Positions 34,165 through 42,736 are shown, numbered from the stretch's first letter. The stretch is 64,000 nt of DNA from Luteibacter sp. OK325 (GCF_003050935.1 NZ_QAOX01000007.1:233344-297343), one strand, 5' to 3'. The notes: generated by a model not told the origin, from the sequence alone. A program made the numbers and translations.

Positions 34165-34950
34165 TCAGCGAGCTGGCGGGGTGTCAGGGAGCTTGAAGAG
34201 CTTCACCGCATTAGCCGTTGTCGCGGCAGCGATGTCTTCGGCTGACTCATCGCGCAGAGACGCAATCGTCTCGAGCACATCCGTCATGAAGGCCGGTTCG
34301 TTGCGTTCGCCACGGTGGTGGGCACAAGGCTGGTCGGGGGCGTCGGTTTCCAGCAGAAGCCATTCCAGCGGCATCGAAGCGACGACGCGGCGGATGCGAT
34401 TGGCGCGGTCGTAAGTGACGGGGCCGCCGATGCCCAGGTGGAAGCCGAGGTCGAATAGCTGCCGGGCCTGCTCTTCGCTGCCCGAGAAACTGTGGACCAC
34501 GCCCCGCAGGCCGCCAACGCGTCGCAGGGTGTGGATGGTTTCCTCGAAAGCGCGGCGCGCGTGCACGATCACCGGCAAGTCGTGCTCTTTGGCGATTTCC
34601 AGCTGGTGGACGAAAATCTCGCGCTGCCGTGTCGCATCGAGGCCCTCGACGTAGAAATCCAGCCCGATCTCGCCGACCGCAATGGCGCCGCGCCGGTCCA
34701 GCCAGGCGGGTAATTCGGTGAGGTGCTCGTCGCGATGAGCGCCGGTCATCAGGGGATGCAGGCCGTAGGCGGGGAAGGCGCCTTCACGCGCCGCACACAA
34801 AACCTCGATGGCTTCCCAGTTTCCCCGATCGATCGCCGGTACGATCCAGCGCCTCACGCCGGCCCCGCTGGCCCGGTCGAACATCGCTCCACGATCTTCG
34901 TCGAACGAGTGGTCGTCCAGATGGGCGTGAGTGTCTACCAGATCGAGCAT
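34165..34950 (-). CDS. tatD: TatD-family metal-dependent hydrolase
   Basis: The ATG at 34950 gives 261 residues with the TIM-barrel metal ligands: DTHAHLDDH at the N-terminus, GEIGLDFYVEG (about 90), PVIVHARRAFEETI, GVVHSFSGS, and LLETDAPDQPC near the end. TatD proteins are 3'-5' DNA/RNA exonucleases involved in repair and DNA degradation. A possible start 22 codons upstream would place a polar extension before the metal motif; the chosen start matches the family. Confidence 0.92.
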   Translation of the reverse strand: MLDLVDTHAHLDDHSFDEDRGAMFDRASGAGVRRWIVPAIDRGNWEAIEVLCAAREGAFPAYGLHPLMTGAHRDEHLTELPAWLDRRGAIAVGEIGLDFYVEGLDATRQREIFVHQLEIAKEHDLPVIVHARRAFEETIHTLRRVGGLRGVVHSFSGSEEQARQLFDLGFHLGIGGPVTYDRANRIRRVVASMPLEWLLLETDAPDQPCAHHRGERNEPAFMTDVLETIASLRDESAEDIAAATTANAVKLFKLPDTPPAR

Positions 34951-35093
34951 GTCAGTCAGCGGCCGGTGGGGTTGTAGGCGTGAGTCTAAGGCGTCGTTCA
35001 GTTTAACGACTGTCAAATGTCATCGAGGCGACTTCCGGGTGATGGGGCTGATTGCGCCATCGAGTCGCTGACCTTTGTTAGGAGAGTAGGGTT

Positions 35094-35705
35094 ATGAGCA
35101 GGTTGAAGATTTCCGTCCTGAACGCAGGTTTGGGCGCGGCCCTTGTGTTGAGCCTTTCCGCCTGTAACCGCGATGCCAACGCCGATGTGGCTAATGCTCC
35201 GGGGCCGGGTACGGCCGCCCTCAACGCCGCCGCCGCGCCGCCTCCCGAGCCCGCCGGCCCGAAATACGGCCGCGTGGTGAGCGTGGATCCCGTGCGCGAA
35301 GCTGCCACGGCCGCCCAGCGCCAATGCCACGATGAAGTCGTGACGCGGCATGTGCCGGTCAAGGATCAGCACCAGATCGCCGGTACCGCTATCGGCGCCG
35401 TGGCAGGCGGCCTGCTTGGCAACCAGATCGGGCACGGCAACGGCCGTACTCTCGCGACGGTGGCCGGTGCGGTGGGCGGCGGTTATGCCGGCCACACGAT
35501 CCAGGAGCGCCATCAGGAGTCGAATACGACTACCAGCACGGTGCGCAAGTGCGAGACCGTGCAGGGTAGCAGCGGGGAAAAGGTCGTCGCCTACGACGTG
35601 CGCTACGAATACAACGGCGTGACCCGTTCGGTCCGCATGGATCACGATCCGGGCGACCGCGTCCAGGTTCAGGAAGGCGTTTCCGTCATTTCCGACGCGC
35701 GTTGA
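35094..35705 (+). CDS. Glycine-zipper 2TM lipoprotein
   Basis: A 203-residue protein: signal peptide with lipobox SLSACNRD (lipidated Cys near 24), then an Ala/Pro-rich linker, a glycine-zipper 2TM domain (HQIAGTAIGAVAGGLLGNQIGHGNGRTLATVAGAVGGGYAGHTIQERHQ, about 100-150) and a beta-rich C-terminal domain (VVAYDVRYEYNGVTRSVRMDHDPGDRV). This is the Rickettsia 17-kDa/SlyB family of outer-membrane or periplasmic lipoproteins, often linked to envelope stress. It is followed immediately by a second member at 35733; the two share the zipper motif but little else. Confidence 0.85.
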   Translation: MSRLKISVLNAGLGAALVLSLSACNRDANADVANAPGPGTAALNAAAAPPPEPAGPKYGRVVSVDPVREAATAAQRQCHDEVVTRHVPVKDQHQIAGTAIGAVAGGLLGNQIGHGNGRTLATVAGAVGGGYAGHTIQERHQESNTTTSTVRKCETVQGSSGEKVVAYDVRYEYNGVTRSVRMDHDPGDRVQVQEGVSVISDAR

Positions 35706-35732
35706 TCATTTAAATCCACCAGGACGTCATCC

Positions 35733-36200
35733 ATGCACAGCTTCGTCCGCAAGTCCGGCCTCGTCGCCGTTGCCGTTGCCACCCTGTCGTTGACAGCGTG
35801 CTATGAGCCGCCGCGGCGCGCCTACCGCGAGGATCGCGTGGTGTATTCGGGCCCTCCGCGGGGCTGCGACCAGTGCGGCACCGTGAGTGATGTAGAGCAG
35901 GTATATACGCAGCGCGATTCATCGCCGCTGGGCGCCGTGATCGGCGCAGTGGCGGGCGGCCTGCTGGGCAACACGGTCGGCAAGGGTGATGGCCGCGCGG
36001 CCGCCACCGTCGGTGGCGCCGTGGTCGGTGGCTTTGTCGGCAACTCGGTGGGCCAGCGCAACGGCGCCGACGAGGTGGCGTTCCGCGTGCGCATTCGCCT
36101 GGATGACGGGCGGGTCGCGACGGTGACGCAGCGGGAAGATCCACAGCTGCGTCGCGGTGACTACGTGGTCATCCAGGGTGACCACGTCTACCGCAGGTAA
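35733..36200 (+). CDS. Glycine-zipper 2TM lipoprotein, paralogue
   Basis: A 155-residue protein with lipobox LSLTACYEPP (Cys near 23), a short cysteine pair CDQCG, then the glycine-zipper domain SPLGAVIGAVAGGLLGNTVGKGDGRAAATVGGAVVGGFVGNSVGQ and a C-terminal domain VRIRLDDGRVATVTQREDPQLRRGDYVVIQGDHVYRR. The zipper is near-identical in pattern to the gene at 35094, so tandem duplication with divergent ends is likely. The pair probably forms one transcript (27-base gap). A terminator follows at 36309. Confidence 0.85.
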   Translation: MHSFVRKSGLVAVAVATLSLTACYEPPRRAYREDRVVYSGPPRGCDQCGTVSDVEQVYTQRDSSPLGAVIGAVAGGLLGNTVGKGDGRAAATVGGAVVGGFVGNSVGQRNGADEVAFRVRIRLDDGRVATVTQREDPQLRRGDYVVIQGDHVYRR

Positions 36201-36247
36201 CGCGGGCTATGGACAACCTGCGCCCTGTATAGACGACACGCGTTTCC

Positions 36248-36270
36248 TGTAGGAGCCGCTTCAGCGGCGA
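36248..36270 (+). repeat. Single C-type REP-like unit
   Basis: TGTAGGAGCCGCTTCAGCGGCGA, alone, between the second glycine-zipper gene and the terminator at 36309. Confidence 0.85.
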
Positions 36271-36308
36271 CACCAGGATACGTCAACGCATAAAGACGTC
36301 CATACGGC

Positions 36309-36350
36309 TAAACAAGAAAGGCCCGCTACCTAGCGGGCCTTTCTTGTTTA
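36309..36350. terminator. Long perfect bidirectional terminator hairpin
   Basis: A perfect 20-base inverted repeat TAAACAAGAAAGGCCCGCTA-CC-TAGCGGGCCTTTCTTGTTTA. The GC core with flanking A/T ends allows termination in both directions; the plus strand reads ...GGGCCTTTCTTG. It lies between the glycine-zipper genes and the minus-strand hydrolase at 36521. Confidence 0.85.
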
Positions 36351-36379
36351 GCGCGAATGGGAAGGTTGATTCGAGCACC

Positions 36380-36404
36380 CATCGCCGATGAATCGGCTCC
36401 TGCA
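36380..36404 (-). repeat. Single A-type REP-like unit
   Basis: CATCGCCGATGAATCGGCTCCTGCA, an inverted A-type unit with TGCAGGAG in place of TGTGGGAG. It sits between the two terminators in this gap. Confidence 0.85.
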
Positions 36405-36430
36405 CAAGCATGGGGCCTGAAAAACAGGCA

Positions 36431-36453
36431 AAAAAAAGCCCTCGTCCGAGGGC
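36431..36453 (-). terminator. Rho-independent terminator after the SleB-like gene
   Basis: Read on the minus strand: GCCCTCG-GA-CGAGGGC followed by TTTTTTT. It lies about 70 bases past the stop of the hydrolase gene at 36521 and ends its transcript. Within 36201-36520 the remaining bases show no gene. Confidence 0.88.
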
Positions 36454-36520
36454 CTCTTTTCCCGGGAATCCCAAGCTGCCCGCCTGGATTCCTTCTCCCC
36501 CGCGTGTTCTTTCGCTTACA

Positions 36521-36955
36521 TCAATTGACGGCGTAGAACGCGTGGTCACCGATCTTGCGAACGATGCGGCTGGCGGACCAGCTCGGCGCGACAGCGACGG
36601 TCGCGAAATGATCAGCCTGCGGAACATAGACCAGGCGTTCGCTCTTTGGCAGGCTCCAGTTGTTCAGGGAGTCGCCGGCGATTTTCCACGCCTTGGTCCA
36701 CGAAACCAGATCGGTTATTTCAAAATCCTTCGGTGTCGTGGTGATTGCGAACTGGCGTGGAGCCGAGACGACTGCACACACCTTGTCGCCGCCCATGCCG
36801 CGATCGCGGCGCCGTAGGGCGACTTCCGCCACGGCGTACTGGCCGATGGTGGGTTCGCTGCGTGCTTCGAGATACACCGTCGTCGCCAGGCACGTCTGGT
36901 CAGCGAGGTGGCTTGGAAGGACGGACGCCATCCATAGCAATGCGGAAAGTTTCAT
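36521..36955 (-). CDS. SleB-like cell wall hydrolase
   Basis: The ATG at 36955, with GGAGGC upstream, gives 144 residues with a signal peptide (MKLSALLWMASVLPSHLA). The core DQTCLATTVYLEARSEPTIGQYAVAEVALRR, then KVCAVVSAPRQFA, is the hydrolase_2/SleB signature found in spore cortex lytic enzymes and in phage endolysins; the Glu in the EARS segment is the likely catalytic residue. Being short and solitary, with a separate terminator and low-complexity flank on both sides, it could be a resident envelope hydrolase or a leftover lysis gene. Confidence 0.8.
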   Translation of the reverse strand: MKLSALLWMASVLPSHLADQTCLATTVYLEARSEPTIGQYAVAEVALRRRDRGMGGDKVCAVVSAPRQFAITTTPKDFEITDLVSWTKAWKIAGDSLNNWSLPKSERLVYVPQADHFATVAVAPSWSASRIVRKIGDHAFYAVN

Positions 36956-37448
36956 GTGTTTCTGCCTCCAACGAGCTTTTCCGTCACTTGCGGCTTTCTT
37001 TGGAAAGGCCATGGGGGACGTATGAGCGGTAGACGGGCGGGCAGGCCGTTACTACCTGGACCAACCGAAGGCACCCGCTGAGAATCAGTTACGCGGATGA
37101 GTCGGGCGTCACACACTGTGACTGTACTAAACGGCTGTCCGGAGCCGTCCGGTAATGGGGGTTGCGCCGAAAGGGAGCGGCATCGCGATGGGCGGCGGCT
37201 CCGTCGGCTTACTACGCGCAATCAGATGGTGCGCGCGTTTCGTGCTCCGGCTTTTGCCGGGTCGCGCCAGAACCGTCATCGTCGACGGATCGTCGCGGGT
37301 GTAACCGTGGTGCAACACCACGGTCCACTCAAATGGATCGGCGGAGCCTAGTAGCGCAATGCAAATTTGGCAAGTGCGTGTGCGGTACGGTTCAGCTTTT
37401 ACTCACACACGCTGCTGAACTTTATTTTACGAATGTGCTTGCGACTGC
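36956..37448. other. Gene-free stretch of about 490 bases
   Basis: Between the SleB-like gene and ygfZ I see no supported gene. GC falls from the window norm around 37080-37480, with runs such as ACACACTGTGACTGTACTAAACG at 37112-37134 that could hold a promoter. Open frames here are short, lack ribosome-binding sites and clash with each other. Nothing resembling a tRNA, riboswitch or repeat unit was found. Confidence 0.5.
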
Positions 37449-38252
37449 TTATGCGTCGAATGTCGACACGATGTGCAGACGCATGCCTTCGATTTCAAGA
37501 GTGTCTGCCTGTATGGCCGCATCATCCAATACGACAAGCGATATAGGCTTCGTTGCTGATGCGTTGCACATCAACACGATACCGACGGCGTTGCCGTCAA
37601 CGCGTAGCGAATGTCCTTCTTCGAGCGCGCTATCGGATGTAACGACATGCAGATGCTTCTTGTGGCCGCCCAGGTAATGCAGGCGCGCTGCAATTTCCTG
37701 GCCGGGAAAACAACCTTTATTGAATGAGACGGCACTCAGGCGTTCCATCGAGAGTGCGGGTGGCAACAACGTGTCGATCGCTGCATCGGGAAGCCACGCG
37801 TAGCCTTTCTCGATGTGTCGCGCGATCCACGCGCTGTTACCCGTCGTCGTATCGCCGTTGCTCACATCGCCGATACGCAACGACGCATCGCCTTCACCGA
37901 AAATGATCGCGCCGCTTTCGTCTTCGCGCACATGCATGTCGTCGAGTGCATCACCATCGCTCGTGTGCAAGACGTCGGACACGACGATCTTCAACTTCGA
38001 GCGGAAGACAAAACGACGCAGGTCGTTCGCGATCGCTTCGCTGTCTCCACCATGGGGAACCACCACGAGGCGCTCGTCCTCGGGCCGGGCGATCTGCAGC
38101 AAGGCGCGCACCCGCCCCTTGGGGTCGAGCCAGCCGCTCCATTGCCACCGGCCGGAGGGCAGGGCGAGGACGTCGCTGCTGAACTGGGCATTGGCGAACG
38201 AGGCCGCGTCCGGGCCGGTCAGGGTGATGCTGCGAGTGGTACGGCTCGGCAT
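37449..38252 (-). CDS. ygfZ: Folate-binding Fe-S biogenesis protein YgfZ
   Basis: The ATG at 38252 gives 267 residues. The signature KGCFPGQEIAARLHYLGGHKKHL (about 190-212) matches the YgfZ/IBA57 KGCYxGQE motif, and the N-terminal half is the GcvT-like fold (WSGWLDPKGRVRALLQI). YgfZ uses tetrahydrofolate to help build or repair 4Fe-4S clusters in enzymes such as succinate dehydrogenase and MiaB. It is divergent from the sdh operon 126 bases away, which fits its role. GC of its last third is clearly below its neighbours. Confidence 0.92.
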   Translation of the reverse strand: MPSRTTRSITLTGPDAASFANAQFSSDVLALPSGRWQWSGWLDPKGRVRALLQIARPEDERLVVVPHGGDSEAIANDLRRFVFRSKLKIVVSDVLHTSDGDALDDMHVREDESGAIIFGEGDASLRIGDVSNGDTTTGNSAWIARHIEKGYAWLPDAAIDTLLPPALSMERLSAVSFNKGCFPGQEIAARLHYLGGHKKHLHVVTSDSALEEGHSLRVDGNAVGIVLMCNASATKPISLVVLDDAAIQADTLEIEGMRLHIVSTFDA

Positions 38253-38378
38253 GGGGAGGCGCAAGGCAGGGCGGAAGCGTAAGATATACGGTCGGGCCAA
38301 GGCCAAACCAACCCTCTTCATGATCGTGAAGGTTGTGCTGAGGTGGCACAGGTATTACGCTTTTAGGGCTTTATAACC

Positions 38379-38546
38379 ATGTCCGACAATCCCTCCGAAC
38401 CCAAAGATGCGAACGATTCCGCTCCGGCGAAACCGCTCGTCACGCCGGTCGTCCCCACGAACGGCACGCCAGGGGTCGAGAAAGCGCCATTGGACCCAAC
38501 GCGTTACGGCGACTGGGAAAAGAACGGACGCTGCATCGACTTCTGA
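38379..38546 (+). CDS. Succinate dehydrogenase assembly factor 4 (SDHAF4) family protein
   Basis: A 55-codon gene missed by length cutoffs. It begins ATG-TCC-GAC and ends DPTRYGDWEKNGRCIDF-stop. That C-terminal block (RYGDWE...GRCIDF) is the DUF1674/SDHAF4 motif of the mitochondrial factor Sdh8, which shields nascent SDHA flavoprotein; the preceding 38 residues are disordered and Pro-rich, as in the family. It lies 59 bases upstream of sdhC, and a TATTAC box precedes it, so it probably heads the sdh transcript. This is the only family annotation supported. Confidence 0.88.
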   Translation: MSDNPSEPKDANDSAPAKPLVTPVVPTNGTPGVEKAPLDPTRYGDWEKNGRCIDF

Positions 38547-38605
38547 GGATCGGAAGGCGGGGAGAGATCGTCGGGCATCAGCGATTCCAATCCAGGATAG
38601 CCGCC

Positions 38606-38998
38606 ATGGCACAAACGGGACGACCGCTCTCACCGCATCTCCAGGTCTACAAGTGGCAAGTGCAGATGGCTTCTTCCATCCTGCATCGCGTCACCGGCAT
38701 CATCCTCGCCGTCGGTAGCCTGCTCATCGTATGGGGCCTTGCTGCCCTCGCCGCCGGTCAGGACGCCTTCGCGACCTTTTCCGCCTGCGCTGCCAGCCCC
38801 TTCGGCACGATCGTCATGATCGGCTGGACCCTGGTCTTCTTCTACCACCTGTGCAACGGCATCCGTCACCTGGTCCAGGACACTGGCAAGGGCTACGCGA
38901 TCGAGTCGTTCGTCCGTTCGAGCTGGATGGCGATCATCGTCTCCATCGTGCTCACGGTCGCCGTCTGGGCCTATGTACTGACCGGGAGCCACGCATGA
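38606..38998 (+). CDS. sdhC: Succinate dehydrogenase cytochrome b556 subunit
   Basis: A 130-residue protein with three membrane segments and the heme/quinone motif HRVTGIILAVGSLLI (Arg and Ser near the quinone) and FYHLCNGIRHLVQDTGKGY carrying the conserved axial His. It anchors complex II and helps bind heme b and ubiquinone. Its stop overlaps the sdhD start by 4 bases (ATGA). The operon is sdhC-sdhD-sdhA-sdhB, preceded by SDHAF4. Confidence 0.95.
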   Translation: MAQTGRPLSPHLQVYKWQVQMASSILHRVTGIILAVGSLLIVWGLAALAAGQDAFATFSACAASPFGTIVMIGWTLVFFYHLCNGIRHLVQDTGKGYAIESFVRSSWMAIIVSIVLTVAVWAYVLTGSHA

Positions 38999-39381
38999 GC
39001 AAGGACCTGCGCAACCCGCTCGCCCGCGCACGCGGCCTGGGCTCGGCGAAGGAAGGCGTCGGCCACTGGATGACCCAGCGCCTCACCGCGCTCGCCCTGG
39101 TGTTCCTGACCCTCTGGTTCGTCATCACCGTGCTCGGCCTGATGCACGCCGACTACGCCACGGCCCGCGCGACCATCGCCAAGCCCTGGAACGCGGTCCT
39201 GCTCATTGCCCTCATCGTCACCATGTTCAAGCATGCCGTGCTTGGCCTGCAGGTGGTGATCGAAGACTACGTCCATACCCGCTGGCTCGAAATGACCTCG
39301 CTGGTACTCATCAAGTTCATCGCCGTACTCGCCGCGCTTACGGGCGTGCTGGCCGTGCTGCGCATCGCGCTCGGAAGCTGA
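38995..39381 (+). CDS. sdhD: Succinate dehydrogenase membrane anchor subunit
   Basis: From the ATG at 38995 the protein has 128 residues and three membrane segments, with MFKHAVLGLQVVIEDYVHTRW carrying the His/Asp-Tyr residues near the quinone site and heme. It pairs with SdhC to hold complex II. The start overlaps sdhC by 4 bases, and sdhA follows after 3 bases. A longer upstream reading frame overlaps sdhC and is rejected. Confidence 0.94.
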   Translation: MSKDLRNPLARARGLGSAKEGVGHWMTQRLTALALVFLTLWFVITVLGLMHADYATARATIAKPWNAVLLIALIVTMFKHAVLGLQVVIEDYVHTRWLEMTSLVLIKFIAVLAALTGVLAVLRIALGS

Positions 39382-39384
39382 TCG

Positions 39385-41169
39385 ATGGAATCCTATAAGG
39401 TTCAACAACACAAGTACGACGTGATCGTGGTCGGCGCCGGTGGCGCGGGCCTGCGAGCCACGTTCGGCCTGGCCGAGAAGGGCCTCAAGGCTGCCTGCAT
39501 CACCAAGGTCTTCCCGACCCGTTCGCACACCGTGGCGGCGCAGGGCGGTATCTCCGCCGCGCTCGGCAACATGGGCGAGGACGACTGGCGCTACCACTTC
39601 TACGACACGATCAAGGGCTCCGACTGGCTCGGCGACCAGGACGCGATCGAGTACATGTGCCGTGAGGCCATCCCGGCCATTATCGAGCTGGAACACTACG
39701 GCGTGCCGTTCTCGCGTACCGAGGAAGGCAAGATCTACCAGCGCCCGTTCGGTGGCATGACCACGCATTACGGCCAGGGCACCGCGCAGCGCACCTGCGC
39801 CGCGGCCGACCGTACCGGCCACGCCATCCTGCATACGCTTTACCAGCAGGCGCTCGCGCACGACGCCACGTTCTTCATCGAGTACTTCGCCATCGACCTC
39901 GTGTTCGAGGATGGCAAGTGCGTGGGCGTGCTCGCCCTCGACATGAACGAAGGCACCCTCCACCTGTTCCGCGGCCACGCCGTGGTCATGGCGACGGGCG
40001 GCTACGGCCGTGCCTACTTCAGCGCCACCTCGGCGCATACCTGCACGGGCGACGGCGGCGGCATGGTGCTGCGTTCCGGCCTGCCGCTACAGGATATGGA
40101 ATTCGTGCAGTTCCATCCGACCGGTATCTACGGCGCTGGCTGCCTGATCACCGAGGGCGTGCGTGGCGAAGGCGGTTACCTGACCAACTCCGAGGGTGAG
40201 CGCTTCATGGAGCGCTACGCGCCGAACGCGAAGGACCTCGCCTCGCGCGACGTCGTGAGCCGTGCGATGACCATCGAGATCCGTGAAGGTCGCGGTGTGG
40301 GCCCGAAGAAGGACCACATCCACCTCAACCTGATGCACCTCGGTCCCGAGGTCATCAACGAGCGTCTCCCGGGTATCGCCGAGTCGGCACGCATCTTCGC
40401 CGGCGTGGACGTGACCAAGGAGCCGATCCCGGTCCTGCCGACCGTCCACTACAACATGGGCGGCATCCCGACCAACTATCACGGCGAAGTCGTGACCAAG
40501 CGCGACGACGATCCGGATTCGATCGTGCCGGGCCTGTTTGCCATCGGCGAGGCGGCCTGCGTGTCGGTCCACGGCGCCAACCGCCTGGGCTCGAACTCGC
40601 TGCTCGATCTGGTCGTCTTCGGTCGCGCCGTGTCGCATCGTTGTGCCGAGCTGATCACCACGGGCACGCCGCACAAGGATCTCCCGGCTAACGCGCTGGA
40701 CAAGATCCTCGCGCGCTTCGACCACCTGCGTCATGCCGACGGCGCCAAGCCGACTGCCGACATCCGCGCTGAAATGCAGATGACCATGCAGTCCGACGCC
40801 GCGGTGTTCCGCACCGGCGACACGCTGAAGGAAGGCAAGGCCAAGATCTCCGAGGTGTACTCGTCGTTCGGCCAGGTCAAGGTCAGCGATCGTTCGATGG
40901 TCTGGAACTCCGACCTGATCGAAACGCTGGAACTGTCCAACCTGCTCGCGCAGGCCGTGGCCACGATGCATTCGGCGGAACAGCGCCCGGAAAGCCGCGG
41001 CGCGCATGCCCGCGAGGACTTCCCGGACCGTGACGACCACGACTGGCAAAAGCACACGCTGGTGTGGATCGACGAGGCCGGTAACTCCAGCTTCGACTTC
41101 CGCCCGGTGCATATGTACACCCTGACGGACGACGTTGAAGTCGTGCCGCCGAAAAAGCGCGTTTACTGA
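39385..41169 (+). CDS. sdhA: Succinate dehydrogenase flavoprotein subunit
   Basis: A 594-residue protein of normal length. FAD Rossmann motif [11 protein letters not shown] (about 17-27), the covalent flavin His in [13 protein letters not shown] (His near 48), capping-domain [22 protein letters not shown] and active-site Arg in [16 protein letters not shown] plus QFHPTG and [13 protein letters not shown]. It oxidises succinate to fumarate in the TCA cycle and respiratory chain. SDHAF4 (38379) and SdhE (42106) both act on this subunit. Confidence 0.97.
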   Translation: MESYKVQQHKYDVIVVGAGGAGLRATFGLAEKGLKAACITKVFPTRSHTVAAQGGISAALGNMGEDDWRYHFYDTIKGSDWLGDQDAIEYMCREAIPAIIELEHYGVPFSRTEEGKIYQRPFGGMTTHYGQGTAQRTCAAADRTGHAILHTLYQQALAHDATFFIEYFAIDLVFEDGKCVGVLALDMNEGTLHLFRGHAVVMATGGYGRAYFSATSAHTCTGDGGGMVLRSGLPLQDMEFVQFHPTGIYGAGCLITEGVRGEGGYLTNSEGERFMERYAPNAKDLASRDVVSRAMTIEIREGRGVGPKKDHIHLNLMHLGPEVINERLPGIAESARIFAGVDVTKEPIPVLPTVHYNMGGIPTNYHGEVVTKRDDDPDSIVPGLFAIGEAACVSVHGANRLGSNSLLDLVVFGRAVSHRCAELITTGTPHKDLPANALDKILARFDHLRHADGAKPTADIRAEMQMTMQSDAAVFRTGDTLKEGKAKISEVYSSFGQVKVSDRSMVWNSDLIETLELSNLLAQAVATMHSAEQRPESRGAHAREDFPDRDDHDWQKHTLVWIDEAGNSSFDFRPVHMYTLTDDVEVVPPKKRVY

Positions 41170-41190
41170 TACCGGACCGGAGAGGCAATC

Positions 41191-41976
41191 GTGGCAGAGT
41201 TCACGCTACCCAAGAATTCCAAGATCCAGGCCGGCAAGCATTTCCCGGCGAAGGGCGCGAAGAACGTGCGCACCTTCAAGGTCTATCGCTGGACGCCGGA
41301 CGACGGCCAGAACCCGCGCACCGACACGTACGAGGTGGATCTCGACACGTGCGGCCCGATGGTTCTCGACGCCCTGCTGAAGATCAAGAACGAGATCGAC
41401 TCGACGCTCTCGCTGCGCCGCTCGTGCCGTGAAGGCATCTGCGGTTCGTGCGCGATGAACATCGACGGCACCAACACGCTGGCCTGCACCCGGGCCATCG
41501 ATGAGTGCAGTGGCGGTACGGTCAACATCTACCCGCTGCCGCACATGCCGGTGGTGAAAGACCTGGTGCCCGATCTCACGCACTTCTACGCCCAGTTCGC
41601 GTCGATCAAGCCGTGGATCCGTACGCAGAGCCCGGCTCCGGCGGACAAAGAGCGCCTGCAGTCGCCGGAAGACCGCAAGAAGCTCGACGGTCTCTACGAG
41701 TGCATCCTCTGCGCCTGCTGCTCCACGTCGTGCCCGAGCTACTGGTGGAACGGGGACCGCTACCTTGGTCCGGCGATCCTCCTGCAGGCCTACCGCTGGA
41801 TCGTCGACAGCCGTGACGAAGACACCGGTGCGCGCCTGGACGATCTCGAAGATCCGTTCAAGCTCTATCGGTGCCACACGATCATGAACTGCGCGCGCAC
41901 CTGCCCGAAGGGTCTCAACCCGGCCAAGGCGATCGCGGAGATCAAGAAGCTGATCGTGCAGCGTCGCTCGGCCTAA
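41191..41976 (+). CDS. sdhB: Succinate dehydrogenase iron-sulfur subunit
   Basis: A 261-residue protein with three Fe-S sites: the 2Fe-2S motif [22 protein letters not shown], the 4Fe-4S motif [16 protein letters not shown], and the 3Fe-4S motif [17 protein letters not shown]. It passes electrons from flavin to quinone. It ends just before a REP pair at 41993, beyond which sdhE follows. Length and motif spacing match the bacterial norm. Confidence 0.97.
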   Translation: MAEFTLPKNSKIQAGKHFPAKGAKNVRTFKVYRWTPDDGQNPRTDTYEVDLDTCGPMVLDALLKIKNEIDSTLSLRRSCREGICGSCAMNIDGTNTLACTRAIDECSGGTVNIYPLPHMPVVKDLVPDLTHFYAQFASIKPWIRTQSPAPADKERLQSPEDRKKLDGLYECILCACCSTSCPSYWWNGDRYLGPAILLQAYRWIVDSRDEDTGARLDDLEDPFKLYRCHTIMNCARTCPKGLNPAKAIAEIKKLIVQRRSA

Positions 41977-41992
41977 AAGCCGAGCTGCTCTT

Positions 41993-42062
41993 TGTGGGAG
42001 CCGATTTATCGGCGAATGGGTGCTCGCCGCAAGCCCCCATCGCCGCTGAAGCGGCTCCCACA
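41993..42062. repeat. REP-like pair between sdhB and sdhE
   Basis: An A-type unit TGTGGGAGCCGATTTATCGGCGAA (loop TTTA instead of TTCA), spacer GGGTGCTCGCCGCAAGCCC, and an inverse C-type unit. Being inside an operon, it could stabilise the upstream sdhCDAB mRNA end while letting sdhE be expressed at a lower level. Confidence 0.9.
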
Positions 42063-42105
42063 GTGTTTCGGCCCCACCACGTGTTTCACCAGTCTGGTGC
42101 CCCCG

Positions 42106-42354
42106 ATGGAAGAAGCCCGCCTCAAACGCCTGCGCTGGCGTACCCGCCGGGGTACGCGCGAGCTCGATCGCCTGTTTGGTGGCTGGCTGGACGAGCGCTA
42201 CGCCGACGCGGATGAAGCCAAACGGATGGCATTCGACGAGCTTCTGGACGTGCAGGATCCCGATCTCTGGGATTGGGTGATGGGCCATGCCCGCGCCTCC
42301 CGCGACGACTGGCAGGCGATCATCGATGAGATTCGCGCACGGCATCAGCTTTGA
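42106..42354 (+). CDS. sdhE: FAD assembly factor SdhE
   Basis: The ATG at 42106 gives 82 residues, the usual SdhE/SDHAF2 length. The conserved RRGTRELDRLFGGWLDERYADAD segment (E. coli RRGMRELD) and DLWDWVMGHARA are visible. SdhE attaches FAD covalently to SdhA and FrdA. It overlaps ygfX by 29 bases, the same pairing as in E. coli (sdhE-ygfX). A longer reading from upstream is not supported. Confidence 0.93.
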   Translation: MEEARLKRLRWRTRRGTRELDRLFGGWLDERYADADEAKRMAFDELLDVQDPDLWDWVMGHARASRDDWQAIIDEIRARHQL

Positions 42355-42736
42355 CGTCAGGCCTTCGCCTCTACTGAGCCGATTCGTGCTCCTGATTGTC
42401 GCGCTCGCGACGATCGCACCCCTGTTCACCTCGCTGCCCTGGATCGCCCGCCTGGCGCTTGCCGGTCTCATCGCGGCTGTCGGGATCGCACGTGCGGCGC
42501 ATGGTCGCAGGCCGGCCGTGCGGGTGCTGGACTGGGCCTTCGACGGCCTGTGGACCGTACGGGATCGCAGCGGACGCAGCTTTCCGGCCGAACTCGTGGC
42601 CTCGCGCGTGGTCGGAACCTCGGTCTTCCTGCATTTTCGGTGGAAGGGCGGGGCAGGCCACGTGGCCCTGCTGCCCGACAACACCGATGCGGACCATCTG
42701 CGCGTCCTCCGGGCCCGTCTTTCCGCGGCGCGCTGA
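42326..42736 (+). CDS. YgfX-family membrane protein
   Basis: The ATG at 42326 gives 136 residues, overlapping sdhE by 29 bases. Two membrane segments occur (about 18-35 and 38-55: FVLLIVALATIAPLFTSLPWIARLALAGLIAAVGIARAAH), then a soluble domain with DWAFDGLWTVRDRSGRSFPAELV. YgfX/CptA proteins partner SdhE (and, in E. coli, CptB) and were once described as a toxin affecting FtsZ and MreB; the physiological role is unsettled. It ends 98 bases before lolC. Confidence 0.82.
   Translation: MRFAHGISFDVRPSPLLSRFVLLIVALATIAPLFTSLPWIARLALAGLIAAVGIARAAHGRRPAVRVLDWAFDGLWTVRDRSGRSFPAELVASRVVGTSVFLHFRWKGGAGHVALLPDNTDADHLRVLRARLSAAR

Noticed and set aside
38331..38360. Sigma-54-like TGGCAC-N5-TTACG before the SDHAF4/sdh operon
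   Set aside because: The -12 element reads AC where GC is required. A sigma-70-like TTGTGC with a weak downstream box fits as well, so I do not call a sigma-54 promoter.
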